From assembly GCF_000763805.1 (NCBI RefSeq), contig NZ_JRKS01000008.1:1-64000 (forward strand): a stretch of 64,000 nucleotides of DNA, read 5' to 3'. Position 1 is the stretch's first letter. Every line of letters begins with the position of its first letter. The notes beneath the pieces were generated by a model. That model saw only the letters and a program-made list of their open reading frames with translations. It was not told the DNA's origin and did no database searches. This DNA is from Paracoccus sphaerophysae (GTDB taxonomy: Bacteria > Pseudomonadota > Alphaproteobacteria > Rhodobacterales > Rhodobacteraceae). Shown in pieces: positions 49,306 to 63,178 of this stretch. A program made the translations under genes and the position numbers.

Positions 49306-50126
49306 TGGCTGCCCCGCGCGATCACAAGGGCTGGGGATCGGCGTTGGTCATGACGCTGTACCTGCTGTTCCTGCTGGTCCCGATCTACTGGCTCGTGAAC
49401 ATGAGCTTCAAGACGAACGCAGAGATCACCGGCGACTTCAGCCTGTTTCCGCGCCACCTGACCTTCGCCAATTATCGCACCATCCTGACCGACCCCAGCT
49501 GGTACATGGGCTATGTCAACAGCATGATCTATGTCGGCCTGAACACGGTGATTTCGGTCGCCGTCGCGCTGCCGGCGGCCTATGCGTTCAGCCGCTACCG
49601 GTTCATGGGCGACAAGCACCTGTTCTTCTGGCTGCTCACGAACCGGATGGCGCCGCCGGCGGTCTTTGCGCTGCCGTTCTTCCAGCTTTATTCGGCGGTC
49701 GGCCTGTTCGACACCCATATCGCCGTGGCGCTGGCGCATTGCCTGTTCAACGTCCCGCTGGCGGTGTGGATTCTGGAAGGCTTCATGTCGGGCGTCCCGC
49801 GCGAGATCGACGAGACCGCCTATGTCGACGGCTATTCCTTTCAGCGCTTCTTCGTCCGCATCTTCATGCCGCTGATCGCCTCGGGAATCGGGGTGGCGGC
49901 GTTCTTCTGCTTCATGTTCTCGTGGGTCGAGCTGCTGCTGTCGCGCACGCTGACCTCGGTCAACGCCAAGCCGATCGCCGCGACGATGACCCGCACCGTG
50001 TCGGCCTCGGGGCTGGACTGGGGGGTACTGGCCGCGGCGGGCGTGCTGACGATCATTCCGGGCGCGTTGGTGATCTGGTTCGTGCGGAACTACATCGCCA
50101 AGGGCTTTGCATTGGGGAGGGTGTGA
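49305..50126 (+). CDS. glpQ: Glycerol ABC transporter permease GlpQ
   Basis: A 273-residue MalG-type permease. The first helix follows MAAPRDHKGWGSALVMTL; the EAA loop is ETAYVDGYSFQRFFVRIFMP. ATG 49305 overlaps the glpP stop as TGATG; the frame is open much earlier but without permease character. It forms the channel with GlpP. Confidence 0.92.
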   Translation: MAAPRDHKGWGSALVMTLYLLFLLVPIYWLVNMSFKTNAEITGDFSLFPRHLTFANYRTILTDPSWYMGYVNSMIYVGLNTVISVAVALPAAYAFSRYRFMGDKHLFFWLLTNRMAPPAVFALPFFQLYSAVGLFDTHIAVALAHCLFNVPLAVWILEGFMSGVPREIDETAYVDGYSFQRFFVRIFMPLIASGIGVAAFFCFMFSWVELLLSRTLTSVNAKPIAATMTRTVSASGLDWGVLAAAGVLTIIPGALVIWFVRNYIAKGFALGRV

Positions 50127-50524
50127 TGACCCGCGCCGTCAACACCGGCTTCGCCGTCGCCGCCCTTGCGATGCTGGGCGTTCTCGGCTGGCTCGTCTCG
50201 ATCGTGCCGGCCGAGGACGGCGAGCGGGACTGGTTCGGCAGCCTCAACCCCGGCGGTTGGATGGCATGGACCTTTCCGACCGCGCTGTTCTACTGGATCA
50301 TCGCGGCGTTGTTGCTGGCCTTCACATGGCTGGCCATCCGCGACCCCGAACCCCCCCGCCGCGGCATCCTGGGGATCGCCACGACGCGCGGCGACCGGCT
50401 GTTCATCAGCCTGCTGGGCAGCGCCTTCATCAATCTCGCCTGGGTCGGGTTCGGGGGAAGCCCGGACTGGGGCGGGCTGGCTATTTCTTGCATCTACGCC
50501 CTCGCGGTGTTCCGCTGGGTGTGA
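50126..50524 (+). CDS. DUF2160 small membrane protein of the glycerol importer operon
   Basis: A 132-residue protein with three or four hydrophobic helices and the family core NPGGWMAWTFPTALFYWII, then RRGILGIATTRGDRLFISLLG. DUF2160 proteins are found between glpQ and glpV in such operons; the role is not known, possibly an accessory membrane subunit. It overlaps glpQ by one base. Confidence 0.88.
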   Translation: MTRAVNTGFAVAALAMLGVLGWLVSIVPAEDGERDWFGSLNPGGWMAWTFPTALFYWIIAALLLAFTWLAIRDPEPPRRGILGIATTRGDRLFISLLGSAFINLAWVGFGGSPDWGGLAISCIYALAVFRWV

Positions 50525-50560
50525 CAACGGGCCGGAACGGCCCATCAGGGAGGACGGAAC

Positions 50561-52288
<1,728 letters not shown>

Positions 52289-52318
52289 TCGGTTGACCTG
52301 CTGATCCGCGACCTGTCC

Positions 52319-52343
52319 GCCGGGGCCCATACCGGGCCCCGGC
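52319..52343. terminator. Strong hairpin between convergent glpV and ugpC
   Basis: A perfect ten-base-pair GC stem (GCCGGGGCCC with GGGCCCCGGC) around the loop ATACC. It stands between two convergent operons and can act in both directions. Only a weak T-rich tail (GTTTG) follows. Confidence 0.8.
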
Positions 52344-52436
52344 ATTCGCGTTTGTGACCCGACCGGACGGTCTGTCAAAACCCCGCGGGCCCGCCCCAGG
52401 GGCGAGGACCGGGGTCCGCGTCCGCCTTGCGATCGA

Positions 52437-53444
52437 TCAGGAGCCCTCACGGCGCAGGCCGGTGGCGGCATCGAACAGGTGCATCGCACCCGGCCGCACG
52501 GAAAGCCTCAGCGGCTCGGACGGCTGGAAATCGGGCGGCACCACCACCGACACGCGCTCGCCGCCGATCACGCCGTGGACCAGGCGGCTTACGCCCAGTT
52601 CCTCGATCCCGCTCACCTGCATGGACAGCGCGCCGTCCGGGGACGGCACCAGATCCTCGGGGCGGATGCCGACGGTCGTGCCGGGCCGAGCCAGCCCGGG
52701 CAGCACGTCCGACCGCACCAGGTTCATCGGCGTCGACCCGATGAAACCTGCGACAAAGACCGAGGCCGGGCGGCGATAGACCTCGAGCGGGGTGCCGATC
52801 TGTTCCACCCGGCCGCCGTTCAGCACCACCAGCCGGTCGCCCAGGGTCATCGCCTCGACCTGATCGTGGGTGACATAGATCGCGGTCGTGGCCAGCCGCC
52901 GCTGCAGGGTCTTGATCTCCCACCGCATGACCCCGCGCAGCTTGGCGTCAAGGTTCGACAGCGGTTCGTCGAACAGGAAGGCCGCCGGCTCGCGCACGAT
53001 GGCGCGGCCCATGGCGACACGCTGACGCTGGCCGCCCGACAGCTGACGCGGCTTGCGGTCGAGATAGGGGGCGAGTTCAAGCATCCGCGCGGCCTCGTCC
53101 ACGCGGCGGGCGATCTCGGCCGCAGGGGTGCGACGGTTCTTCAGACCGTAGGCGAGGTTCTGGCGCACGCTCATATGCGGGTAAAGCGCATAGTTCTGGA
53201 ACACCATGGCGATGTCGCGGCCGGCGGGCTCGATGTCGTTGACCACCCGGTCCCCGATCGAGACGGTCCCCTCGGTGATCGTCTCCAGCCCCGCGATCAT
53301 CCGCAGCAGCGTGGACTTGCCACAGCCCGACGGGCCGACGAGGACCACGAACTCGCCATCCGCGACGTCGAGATCGACGCCGCCGACCGCACGGGTGCCG
53401 CCGGGATAGACCTTGCCGACGCCGTTGAGGGTGATGCGCGCCAA
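52437..53444 (-). CDS. ugpC: Glycerol-3-phosphate ABC transporter ATPase UgpC
   Basis: A 335-residue MalK-type ATPase. Walker [11 protein letters not shown]-loop [14 protein letters not shown], signature [14 protein letters not shown], Walker [12 protein letters not shown] and H-loop VTHDQVEAM are all standard; an OB-fold regulatory domain follows. It starts one base after ugpE ends. Named UgpC from its operon; alone it could serve any sugar importer. Confidence 0.9.
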   Translation of the reverse strand: MARITLNGVGKVYPGGTRAVGGVDLDVADGEFVVLVGPSGCGKSTLLRMIAGLETITEGTVSIGDRVVNDIEPAGRDIAMVFQNYALYPHMSVRQNLAYGLKNRRTPAAEIARRVDEAARMLELAPYLDRKPRQLSGGQRQRVAMGRAIVREPAAFLFDEPLSNLDAKLRGVMRWEIKTLQRRLATTAIYVTHDQVEAMTLGDRLVVLNGGRVEQIGTPLEVYRRPASVFVAGFIGSTPMNLVRSDVLPGLARPGTTVGIRPEDLVPSPDGALSMQVSGIEELGVSRLVHGVIGGERVSVVVPPDFQPSEPLRLSVRPGAMHLFDAATGLRREGS

Positions 53445-53445
53445 T

Positions 53446-54294
53446 CTACTTCTCCGTCTCGACCAGGCCCTTGACGAACAGCCGCTGCATCAGGACGACG
53501 ACGAGCAGCGGCGGCAGCACCGCGAGGATCGCGGTCGCCATCACCAGGTGCCATTGCGGCTGCGCGTCGGCGACGTCGGCCATGCGCTTGATCCCGGCGA
53601 CGATGGTGTACTTGTCGCTGCTGGTCGTCACCAGCAGCGGCCACAGATACTGGTTCCAGCCGTAGATGAACATGATGACGAACAGCGCCGCGATGTTGGT
53701 CCGCGACAGGGGCAGCAGGATGTCGCGGAAGAACTTCATCGGGCCGGCGCCGTCGATGCGGGCCGCCTCGGTCAGCTCGTCCGGCATGGTCAGGAACAGC
53801 TGGCGGAACAGGAACGTCGCGGTGGCCGAGGCGATCAGCGGGATAGAGAGCCCGGCATAGGTGTTCAGCAGGCCAAGGTCGGCGACCACCTTGTAGGTCG
53901 GCACGATCCGCACCTCGACCGGCAGCATCAGGGTGGCGAAGATCACCCAGAAGGCCAGCATCCGCAGCGGAAAGCGGAAATAGACGATCGCGAAGGCCGA
54001 CAGGATCGAGATGGCGATCTTTCCGATCGAGATCGACAGGGCCATGATCGCGCTGTTCAGCAGCATCCGCCCCACCGGCGGCATGCCCGAGGTGCTGACG
54101 CCGGTGCTGAACATGCGGGAATAGTTCTCGACCAGGTGGGGCCCCGGCAGGATCGGGACCACGCCCGACATGAAATCGTTCGGCCCATGCGTCGAGGCGA
54201 CGAAGGCGATCCACAGCGGCATGGCGACGACCGCGACGCCGACGATCAGCACCAGATGAGCCAGCAGGTTCAGCAGCGGGCGATCCTCGACCAT
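53446..54294 (-). CDS. ugpE: Glycerol-3-phosphate ABC transporter permease UgpE
   Basis: A 282-residue MalG-type permease beginning [20 protein letters not shown], with the EAA loop [20 protein letters not shown] and the UgpE-like [14 protein letters not shown] segment. Its ATG overlaps the ugpA stop by one base (TGATG). Confidence 0.92.
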   Translation of the reverse strand: MVEDRPLLNLLAHLVLIVGVAVVAMPLWIAFVASTHGPNDFMSGVVPILPGPHLVENYSRMFSTGVSTSGMPPVGRMLLNSAIMALSISIGKIAISILSAFAIVYFRFPLRMLAFWVIFATLMLPVEVRIVPTYKVVADLGLLNTYAGLSIPLIASATATFLFRQLFLTMPDELTEAARIDGAGPMKFFRDILLPLSRTNIAALFVIMFIYGWNQYLWPLLVTTSSDKYTIVAGIKRMADVADAQPQWHLVMATAILAVLPPLLVVVLMQRLFVKGLVETEK

Positions 54295-55172
54295 CAGTAG
54301 GCGACCCGCTTTTCGATCCAGCGGAACTGGATGACGGTGAGGGCGATCACGATCAGCATCAGGATCACCGACTGCGCGGCGGAACTGCCGAGGTTCTGGC
54401 CGATGAAGCCGTCGAACCAGACCTTGTAGACCATGATGTTGGTCGATTGCGCCGGGCCGCCCTCGGTGGTCGCGTCGATCACGCCGAAAGTCTCGAACAT
54501 CGCGTAGACGATGTTGACGACCAGCAGGAAGAAGGTCGTCGGCGACAGCAGCGGCAGGGTGATGGTGAAGAACCGCTTGACCGGCCCGGCGCCGTCGATG
54601 GCCGCTGCCTCGTGCAGGCTTTGCGGAATCGATTGCAGGCCGGCGACGAAGAACAGGAAGCAATAGCTGATCCGGCTCCAGGCGCTGGCGAGGACCACGA
54701 GGATCATGGCGTCGCGCGGACGCATCAGGTGGTTCCAGTCATAGCCGACGCGGTCAAGGACATAGGGCAGCAGGCCGACGGTCGGGTTGAAGATGAACCA
54801 CCACAGAATGCCCGCGACCGCCGGGGCGACCGCGTAGGGCCAGACCAGCAGCGTGGTATAGACCTTGCCGGCGCGCACCAGCCGGTCGACGGCCAACGCG
54901 AGGACCAGGGCAACGCCCAGCGACAGCAAGGTGGTCGCGACAGCGAAGATCGCGGTGACGCGGACCGCGTTCAGATACTCGGCGCTGCCCCACAAGGCGG
55001 CATAGTTGGCGAGCCCGACGAAGCTGGTGCTCAGCCCGAACGCATCCTCGCGCAGGAAACTTTGCCGGATCGCCTGCGCTGCGGGCCACAGGAAGAAGAT
55101 CGCCGTCACCGCTAGCTGGGGCGCCAGCAGCAGCCACGGCAGCAGTCGGTTGCCAAACAGCGCGCGCTTCAT
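54294..55172 (-). CDS. ugpA: Glycerol-3-phosphate ABC transporter permease UgpA
   Basis: A 292-residue MalF-type permease. Motifs include [40 protein letters not shown], the EAA loop [20 protein letters not shown] and [18 protein letters not shown], all close to UgpA. ATG 55172 begins [13 protein letters not shown]; longer versions of the frame lose likeness. Confidence 0.92.
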   Translation of the reverse strand: MKRALFGNRLLPWLLLAPQLAVTAIFFLWPAAQAIRQSFLREDAFGLSTSFVGLANYAALWGSAEYLNAVRVTAIFAVATTLLSLGVALVLALAVDRLVRAGKVYTTLLVWPYAVAPAVAGILWWFIFNPTVGLLPYVLDRVGYDWNHLMRPRDAMILVVLASAWSRISYCFLFFVAGLQSIPQSLHEAAAIDGAGPVKRFFTITLPLLSPTTFFLLVVNIVYAMFETFGVIDATTEGGPAQSTNIMVYKVWFDGFIGQNLGSSAAQSVILMLIVIALTVIQFRWIEKRVAY

Positions 55173-55245
55173 CCGGAGGGAGCCTTCTGCGAAGGAAGGG
55201 GCCGGCGCGCGGGGGCGCCGGCCCGGAACAGGGCGAGGTGCCGCG

Positions 55246-56559
55246 TTACTTGTTCTGCGCCTCGAACTCGGCCAGCAGGGCGTTGCCGCGTTCCACGACC
55301 GCGTCCAGCGCGCCCTGGGCGTCCTTCTTGCCGGCCAGCAACTGCTCGAACTCCTCGTCGATGATCGTGCGGATCTGCACGTAGTTGCCAAAGCGCAGGC
55401 CCTTGGAGTTCTCGGTCGGCTCGTTCAGCGTGATCTGCCGGACGCCGACGTCCGAACCCGGGTTCTTTTCATAGAACCCCTGCTGCCTGGTCAGGTCCTC
55501 CGCCGCCCGGGTGATCGGCAGATAGCCCGAGAACTGGTGCCAGTCGGCCTGCACCTCGGGGCTGGAAAGATAGGTGAAGAACTTGGCGACGCCCTTGTAT
55601 TCCTCGGCCGGGCGGCCCTCCATCACCCACAGCGTGGCGCCGCCGATGATGCTGTTCTGCGGCGCGCCCGCGACGTCGTCATAATAGGGCAGCATGCCGA
55701 AGCCGACCTTGAAGTCCTTGGCGTTGGCGACGACGCCCGCCCGGCTAGCCGAGCTGTTCATGTACATCGCGCATTCCTGGCTGTAGAACATCGGCGGGGC
55801 GTTGTCGCCGTCGGTCGGGCCGCCGTACATGAACACGCCCTCGTCGGCCCACTTCTTCAGGTTGCCCCAGTGCTTCACCTGGACCGGCCCGTTCAGCGAC
55901 AGCCGCGCCGCAGGGCCGCCAAAGCCGTTCTGTTCGGTCCCGATCGGCTGGTTGTGCCAGGCGCTGAGGTTCTCGGTCTGGATCCAGCTGATCCACCCCG
56001 TGGTAAAGCCGCACTTTGCCGCCCCCGACTCCATGATCTTCTTGCTGAAGTCCTCGACCTCGGCCCAGGTCTTGGGCGGCGTCTCGGGGTCAAGCCCGGC
56101 CTTCTGGAACACGTCCTTGTTGTAATAGAAGATCGGGGTCGAGCTGTTGAAGGGCAGCGACAGCATGTTGCCCTCGGGGTCGGTGTAATAGCCGACCACG
56201 GCGGTCACGTAGCTCTTGGGGTCGAATGCCTCGCCCTCGTCCTGCATCAGCTTGTAGACGGGGCGGGTCGCGCCCTTGGCGGCCATCATGGTCCCGGTGC
56301 CGACCTCGAACACCTGCACGATCGCGGGCTGCTGCTTGGCGCGGAAGGCGGCCATCGTGGCGGTCAACGTTTCGGGATAGCTGCCCTTGTAGGACGGGAT
56401 CACGACGTAGTCGGACTGGCTTTCGTTGAAGCCCTTGACGATCTCTTCGAGCTTGGCGCCCAGTTCGCCGCCCATTGCGTGCCACCAGTGGACTTCGGTG
56501 GCGGCGAAAGCCGGGGACGAGGTGAGCAGGGCAAGGCTGGCGGCAGCAAGAAATCGCAC
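55246..56559 (-). CDS. ugpB: Glycerol-3-phosphate-binding periplasmic protein UgpB
   Basis: A 437-residue binding protein with a signal peptide ending SSPAFAA. The mature start [20 protein letters not shown] and the later [20 protein letters not shown] and [20 protein letters not shown] segments are typical UgpB. First gene of ugpBAEC, divergent from glpD; both start from the 260-base control region with the GlpR element. Confidence 0.93.
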   Translation of the reverse strand: MRFLAAASLALLTSSPAFAATEVHWWHAMGGELGAKLEEIVKGFNESQSDYVVIPSYKGSYPETLTATMAAFRAKQQPAIVQVFEVGTGTMMAAKGATRPVYKLMQDEGEAFDPKSYVTAVVGYYTDPEGNMLSLPFNSSTPIFYYNKDVFQKAGLDPETPPKTWAEVEDFSKKIMESGAAKCGFTTGWISWIQTENLSAWHNQPIGTEQNGFGGPAARLSLNGPVQVKHWGNLKKWADEGVFMYGGPTDGDNAPPMFYSQECAMYMNSSASRAGVVANAKDFKVGFGMLPYYDDVAGAPQNSIIGGATLWVMEGRPAEEYKGVAKFFTYLSSPEVQADWHQFSGYLPITRAAEDLTRQQGFYEKNPGSDVGVRQITLNEPTENSKGLRFGNYVQIRTIIDEEFEQLLAGKKDAQGALDAVVERGNALLAEFEAQNK

Positions 56560-56729
56560 GGGGATGTCCTCCGAAGGGTCGATGGGATGCAGGCAGCTGC
56601 ATTCGGACGCGGTCTAGGATCGTTCTGTGTCAGACGTGTGACAAAGGAATGACAGAACTGCAACACACCGTTCGTGCCGGACGCGGGTCCTGGTGCGGCC
56701 ATCTTCTGCGTTCGGGACCGGAGCGTGCG

Positions 56730-56773
56730 CGTGCAAACGAAAATTTGCGCGCGAAAACGAAAAGACGTTGACA
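56730..56773 (+). promoter_or_regulatory. GlpR operator and -35 element of glpD, between glpD and ugpB
   Basis: The 34-base element at 56730-56763 is identical to the one before the glycerol import operon (46041-46074), with TTGACA following at 56768-56773. The similarity continues weakly to the glpD ribosome site. Being between divergent ugpB and glpD, it may control both. Confidence 0.8.
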
Positions 56774-56819
56774 AGCCGCCCCGTGGTTGTGATCGCTTTC
56801 CATATCGGAAGGAACTGCG

Positions 56820-58382
56820 ATGCGCGACGCCACGGACCTGTTCATCATCGGCGGGGGGATCAACGGATGCGGCATCGCCCGCGACGCTGCGGGCCGGGGA
56901 CTGAGCGTGCGGCTGGCCGAACAGGGCGACCTGGCCAGCGCCACCTCGTCGGCCTCGACCAAGCTGTTCCACGGCGGCCTGCGCTATCTCGAGTTCCTCG
57001 AACTGCGACTGGTCCGCGAGGCGTTGGCCGAGCGCGAGACCCTGCTGCGCGCCATGCCCCATATCAGCTGGCCCATGCGCTTTGTGCTGCCGCTTGATCC
57101 GCAGATGCGGTTCGAAAGCCACACGCCGGTCTCGCGGATCATGCAGACGCTGATGCCTTGGGAACGCGGGCACCGGCCGAACCTGATGATCCGCGCCGGG
57201 CTGTTCCTGTACGATCACCTTGGCAAGCGCAGCATCCTGCGGGGCACCGAAAGTTACCGGCTGACCGGCCGTCCCGAGGGCGAGCCGCTGCAGCCGCGGC
57301 TGCAGCGCGCCTATGAATACAGCGACTGCTGGGTGGATGACGCGCGGCTGGTGGTTCTGAACGCCCGCGACGCGGCAGCGCGCGGGGCCGACATCATCAC
57401 CCGCGCCCGCGTGACCGAGGCCCGGCGCGAGGACGGCATGTGGCAGGTCCGGCTGGCGGACGGCCGCAGCTTCGCCGCCCGCATCCTCGTCAACGCGGCC
57501 GGTCCCTGGGTCGGCGACGTGATCCGCGACGTGGCACATCTGAGCTCGCGCCAACGGATCCGGCTGGTGCGTGGCAGCCATGTCGTGACCCGCCGGCTGT
57601 TCGATCACGACAAGGCCTATTTCTTTCAGGGCGGCGACGGCCGGATCATGTTCGCGATCCCCTACGAACGGGACTTCACGCTGCTGGGCACGACCGACGT
57701 CGATCACCCCGGCCCCCCCGGCAACGCGGAATGTACGCCGGCCGAGGTGGACTATCTGTGCCGCTTCGCCTCGACCTATCTGCGCAAGCCGGTCACGCCG
57801 GACCAGGTCGTGTGGACCTATTCCGGGGTCCGGCCGCTTTACGACGACGGCGCCTCGTCGGCGACCGCCGCGACGCGGGACTATGTCCTGTCGCTGGATA
57901 CCGGAGAAACCGGGGCTGACGCGCCGTGCCTCAACGTGTTCGGCGGCAAGATCACGACCTACCGGCGCCTGGCCGAGGCGGCGTTGACGAAACTGTCCCC
58001 CCATGCCCCGGGCGCCGGTCCCGCCTGGACCGCGGGGGCGCCGCTTCCCGGCGGCGACTTCGCCGTGGACGGGGTGCCGGAGCTGGTCGCGCGGCTGCGC
58101 GCCGATCATCCCTTCCTGACCGACGCATGGGCCGGGCGGCTGGTCCGCGCCTATGGGACCCAGGCTGCGGACATGCTGGCGGGCGCGACGTCGGCTGCCG
58201 ATCTGGGCCGCGACTTCGGGGCGACCCTCACCCAGACCGAGCTGGACTGGATGGTGTCGCGCGAATGGGCCGTTACTGCCGAGGACGCGTTGTGGCGGCG
58301 GTCAAAGCTGGGGTTGCGGATGACGCCGGCGCAGGTTGTGGCGGTCGAGGATCACATGGCCCGGGCAACGAAAGCGGCATGA
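56820..58382 (+). CDS. glpD: Aerobic glycerol-3-phosphate dehydrogenase GlpD
   Basis: A 520-residue FAD enzyme of the inner membrane that oxidises glycerol-3-phosphate to dihydroxyacetone phosphate and passes electrons to quinone. FAD motif [19 protein letters not shown] at residues 9-27, then [32 protein letters not shown] and [10 protein letters not shown] are typical. GGAAGGA precedes ATG 56820. It runs into glpK after seven bases. Confidence 0.95.
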   Translation: MRDATDLFIIGGGINGCGIARDAAGRGLSVRLAEQGDLASATSSASTKLFHGGLRYLEFLELRLVREALAERETLLRAMPHISWPMRFVLPLDPQMRFESHTPVSRIMQTLMPWERGHRPNLMIRAGLFLYDHLGKRSILRGTESYRLTGRPEGEPLQPRLQRAYEYSDCWVDDARLVVLNARDAAARGADIITRARVTEARREDGMWQVRLADGRSFAARILVNAAGPWVGDVIRDVAHLSSRQRIRLVRGSHVVTRRLFDHDKAYFFQGGDGRIMFAIPYERDFTLLGTTDVDHPGPPGNAECTPAEVDYLCRFASTYLRKPVTPDQVVWTYSGVRPLYDDGASSATAATRDYVLSLDTGETGADAPCLNVFGGKITTYRRLAEAALTKLSPHAPGAGPAWTAGAPLPGGDFAVDGVPELVARLRADHPFLTDAWAGRLVRAYGTQAADMLAGATSAADLGRDFGATLTQTELDWMVSREWAVTAEDALWRRSKLGLRMTPAQVVAVEDHMARATKAA

Positions 58383-58389
58383 GGTCACG

Positions 58390-59865
<1,476 letters not shown>

Positions 59866-59982
59866 CAGGGTCGTTCCTGATCACACCCCCGACCGGGGCT
59901 GGTCAGACACGCAAGGGCTGCTGACGATGCGGATGTCGTCTGGACGGCACTCGTTCTGCCTTCCTCGGCCCGAAGCCGCCGC

Positions 59983-61992
59983 TCAGTCCACCCGTCCCTT
60001 CGCGGCGGCCACTGCGTCGAGAATGATTGGTGCCACCAGTGCCGCGCCCGCCGGACTCAGATGGTCGTCGTCGCTGTAATACGCCGCCCCGCTGTCGGCG
60101 TTGAGACAGGTGCCCGCGGATGCATCGCACAGCGCGTGCTGGATGCGGGCCGGATGGACACGGGGCGTGTCGGCGGCGATTCTGTCGAAGAGGGCGTTGA
60201 TTTCCGCCGTCCGCCCCAGATACCCGGCATAGGGGGTATTGAGCGCCGAGCGGTCCTTGGCGAACACCAGCCGGCGAAAGGCCAGGCTGGGGACGTCCCA
60301 CCCGGCTTCGGGCAGCGGATAGACCAGCACAACCTCGAACCGCCGGGCGATTTCGCGGATCTGCGTCTCGATGGCAGCCAGCACCCGGTCCTTGCGCCGG
60401 CCGGCGCGGGGTGCGTCCGGGGCGATGACGTCGACGGCGCCGTTGTCGCCCTTTTCGACCCCGCCCGCGCCATTATCGAAGCGCTTTCCGTGCAGGTACA
60501 GCGGGAAGCGACCGGCGAGGATGACGGTGCGGATGCCGGTGGCCGCGGCATAGTCCAGCGCCGCTTGGTCGAATTCGTGGCAGGTGTCGGGTGATGTCGA
60601 GTCGCGCATCCGGCGGAAACCGGGCAGCGGGATACAGCCGCCAAAGCTCACCGCGTAGTATCCCGTCTCGGCCCGGCGCAGCCCCTCGCCCACGGCGTGC
60701 TCCAAGGCGTTGGCGTGGCTGTCGCCAAGCAGCAGGACCGAGACGTTACCCGCGGCGTCGGGATGGCGGCATTGCGGCTGCGGATGACGGTCGAGCGGAC
60801 GGTTCTCGTCGAAATGGCACGGACCGCCGGCGACCGCCCCGGCGGCCTCTGCGTACAAGAGCGCGGCGGTCGGGAAGCGGCCCGGAAACCCCGCGGACAG
60901 CGGCCCCACGACGGCGCCGACGAGTACCATCGCGACCCCGCCTGCCGCAGCGGCCCCAAGCACGCCCCGCCGGGTGGCGAAGACGCGCCCGCCGCGACGG
61001 AACGGCCGCTCGACCCAGCGCCAAGTGATCCAGGCCAAGACCAGGGTCAGCACCACCAGCCCACCCATCAGGAGGGGAGGGGGCTCACCCAGGCTGCGCA
61101 GGCGGGTAAAGGCAAAGAGCGGCTGGTGCCACAGATAGGCGCTGTACGAGATGAGGCCGATCCCGCGCATGGGCCCGGCAGACAGCAGCCGGGCGGCCAG
61201 CGTCCCCGGCGTCGCGAACAGGATCACCAGAGCGGTGCCCGCGACCGGTGGCACCGCCGCCAACCCTGGAAACGGCGTGTCGTGGTCATAGGCCAGAATC
61301 GAGGCGGCAATCATCGCCAGACCGGCGAGACTGGCCGCCTCGGCCCCCCGGCGGGGCAGTCCCGCCGGCAGGAAGGCGCAGGCCGCGCCAGCCATCAGCT
61401 CCCATGCCCGAGGCGGGGCGAGATAGAAATTGGCGCTTGGCGCAATCCGGCCCAGCACCAGCGAAAGCGCAAGGCTGGCTGCACCCAGCGCCAGCACGGC
61501 CATGAAGACGCCGCGCCGACCCAGCCGCCAGACCGCCGCCAGAAACAGCGGGAACAGCAGGTAGAACTGCTCCTCGACGGCCAGGCTCCAGGTGTGGAGC
61601 AGCGGCTTCAGCTCGGCCGAGGGCGCGAAATAGCCCTCCTCAAGCCAGAAGCGGACGTTCGAGACGAACAGTGCCACCGACACCATGCTCTGCCCGAAGT
61701 TGACGAGCTGGGCCGGCATCATCCAGGCCCAGGCGAAAGGCAGGCAGGCGGCGACCACCAGGAACAGGGCCGGCAGGATGCGTCGTGCGCGGCGCTCGTA
61801 GAACCGGGCGATCGAGAAGTCGCCGCGGCCGAGTTCGTCCAGCAGGATGGTGGTGATCAGGTAGCCGCTGATGACGAAGAAGATGTCGACGCCAACAAAT
61901 CCGCCGCCAAGCCGGTCGAAGCCGGCGTGCAGGACGATGATCGGCACCACCGCCACCGCCCGCAGTCCGTCGATCTCTGGTCTGTGCCGCAT
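59983..61992 (-). CDS. OafA/YrhL-type membrane acyltransferase with SGNH domain
   Basis: A 669-residue protein that O-acylates a cell-surface sugar. The membrane acyltransferase-3 domain occupies about residues 1-360, with RPEIDGLRAVAVVPIIVLH (catalytic His), FFVISGYLITTILL and LKPLLHTWSLAVEEQFYLLF. A C-terminal SGNH domain follows: LLLGDSHANALEH and the DDDHLSPAGA block. I chose ATG 61992, which starts at the family N-terminus. It stands alone; polysaccharide target unknown. Confidence 0.9.
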   Translation of the reverse strand: MRHRPEIDGLRAVAVVPIIVLHAGFDRLGGGFVGVDIFFVISGYLITTILLDELGRGDFSIARFYERRARRILPALFLVVAACLPFAWAWMMPAQLVNFGQSMVSVALFVSNVRFWLEEGYFAPSAELKPLLHTWSLAVEEQFYLLFPLFLAAVWRLGRRGVFMAVLALGAASLALSLVLGRIAPSANFYLAPPRAWELMAGAACAFLPAGLPRRGAEAASLAGLAMIAASILAYDHDTPFPGLAAVPPVAGTALVILFATPGTLAARLLSAGPMRGIGLISYSAYLWHQPLFAFTRLRSLGEPPPLLMGGLVVLTLVLAWITWRWVERPFRRGGRVFATRRGVLGAAAAGGVAMVLVGAVVGPLSAGFPGRFPTAALLYAEAAGAVAGGPCHFDENRPLDRHPQPQCRHPDAAGNVSVLLLGDSHANALEHAVGEGLRRAETGYYAVSFGGCIPLPGFRRMRDSTSPDTCHEFDQAALDYAAATGIRTVILAGRFPLYLHGKRFDNGAGGVEKGDNGAVDVIAPDAPRAGRRKDRVLAAIETQIREIARRFEVVLVYPLPEAGWDVPSLAFRRLVFAKDRSALNTPYAGYLGRTAEINALFDRIAADTPRVHPARIQHALCDASAGTCLNADSGAAYYSDDDHLSPAGAALVAPIILDAVAAAKGRVD

Positions 61993-62431
61993 TCCTTGCC
62001 CCCGCGGTCGCCAGATCCTCGGCAGCGGCGACCGGCGCGCGGTTCGGGCGCAGGTCGCGATGAGTCGTGGCACGAACGCGCGCTCTGGGCAACTCCATCA
62101 GTTGCGGTCAGACCAAGGCAATTTCCGCTCGGTCAGGGTGGGCTCGGCGCAACCTTCTTGGCGGGAACGGTTTTGGGCAAACATGCTGCCCACCGCGGCC
62201 TGCCCGCTTGCGGGCCGTTCACAACGCGACTCTGCGAGTTTGAGGTCGGGCCGTCAGTCCGGGCAAGCCCGCGGGGCATGCGCGGTTGATACGACAGCAC
62301 CGCCAGCGCCATTCAGCGCCGAAGCGCAGACGCGCGATCCGCTGGCGCCGGATTTTCGCGGAGAACATCGGTGTCATGGCTGACCCTCGATGCCGCGCTC
62401 ATATTCAAGGCAGTTTCTCGTAGCTGCCCCC
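61993..62431. other. Intergenic stretch, nothing recognised
   Basis: This holds the promoter side of the acyltransferase gene's neighbours only in part: the gene starts at its left edge and cobS ends at its right edge, both minus strand. I see no reading frame with family likeness, no tRNA-like fold and no strong terminator. An unrecognised small RNA is possible. Confidence 0.4.
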
Positions 62432-63178
62432 TCAGGCAATCAGCGCGGCCAGTGCCAGCCAGCCCGCGCATTCGCAGGCGATCTGGGTGGCGCCCAGAAC
62501 GTCTCCGGTCTGTCCGCCCAGCTTGCGCCGCGCGGTGATCGCGATCGCCGCCGTCGTCGACGCGACGGCCACGAGCGCGGCCCAGCCGGCCGCGCCAACC
62601 AGCGTGGCGATGGCCAGACACAGCAAAGCGCCCGGCACCAGATGGCGCCAGTCCCGCCCGCCGGTCATCCGGCCCAGCCCGTCGCCGCGCGCAGGGGGCA
62701 GGGCTTCGATGACGCCAAGCATGGCAAAGCGGCTGGCCACCCCGGCCAGCAGGAACGCGGCCAGCGGCACTCTCGCCATCCCGGCCACCGCCGCCACCGG
62801 CAACCCCACGGCAAAGATCAGCGCCAGCGCGCCATAGCTGCCGATCCTGCTGTCGCGCATGATTTCCAGCCGGTGCGCCCTGTCGCGCCCGCCGCCGATC
62901 CCGTCGGCGAAATCGGCCAGCCCGTCGTGATGCAGCGCGCCGGTGACAAACGCCATCGCGGCGAATGCGGCCAGCGCGGCCGCCGCGGGCCCAAGGCCGA
63001 TACCCAGCGACAGTTGATGGATCAGCCAACCGGCCAGGCTGACGATCGCCCCGACGAACGGATAGGCCCAACGCGCCGCGGCAAGGTCGGGGGCGGGGTC
63101 GGGCAGCCGCCCGGCCGGCAGACGGGTCAGCAGCATCAGGGCCAGCTGCGCCTCGGACGCCCGCTGCCGCAGCCTCAC
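62432..63178 (-). CDS. cobS: Adenosylcobinamide-GDP ribazoletransferase CobS
   Basis: A 248-residue inner-membrane enzyme that joins adenosylcobinamide-GDP to alpha-ribazole, the last step of cobalamin assembly. The signature is [20 protein letters not shown] with the Asp-rich metal site, followed by [19 protein letters not shown]. The start is GTG 63178, overlapping the cobT stop by four bases. Length is normal. Confidence 0.93.
   Translation of the reverse strand: MRLRQRASEAQLALMLLTRLPAGRLPDPAPDLAAARWAYPFVGAIVSLAGWLIHQLSLGIGLGPAAAALAAFAAMAFVTGALHHDGLADFADGIGGGRDRAHRLEIMRDSRIGSYGALALIFAVGLPVAAVAGMARVPLAAFLLAGVASRFAMLGVIEALPPARGDGLGRMTGGRDWRHLVPGALLCLAIATLVGAAGWAALVAVASTTAAIAITARRKLGGQTGDVLGATQIACECAGWLALAALIA

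Noticed and set aside
61993-62431. Cobalamin riboswitch near the cob genes
   Set aside because: The stretch lies downstream of cobS, not upstream of the operon, and I saw no B12-box-like sequence.
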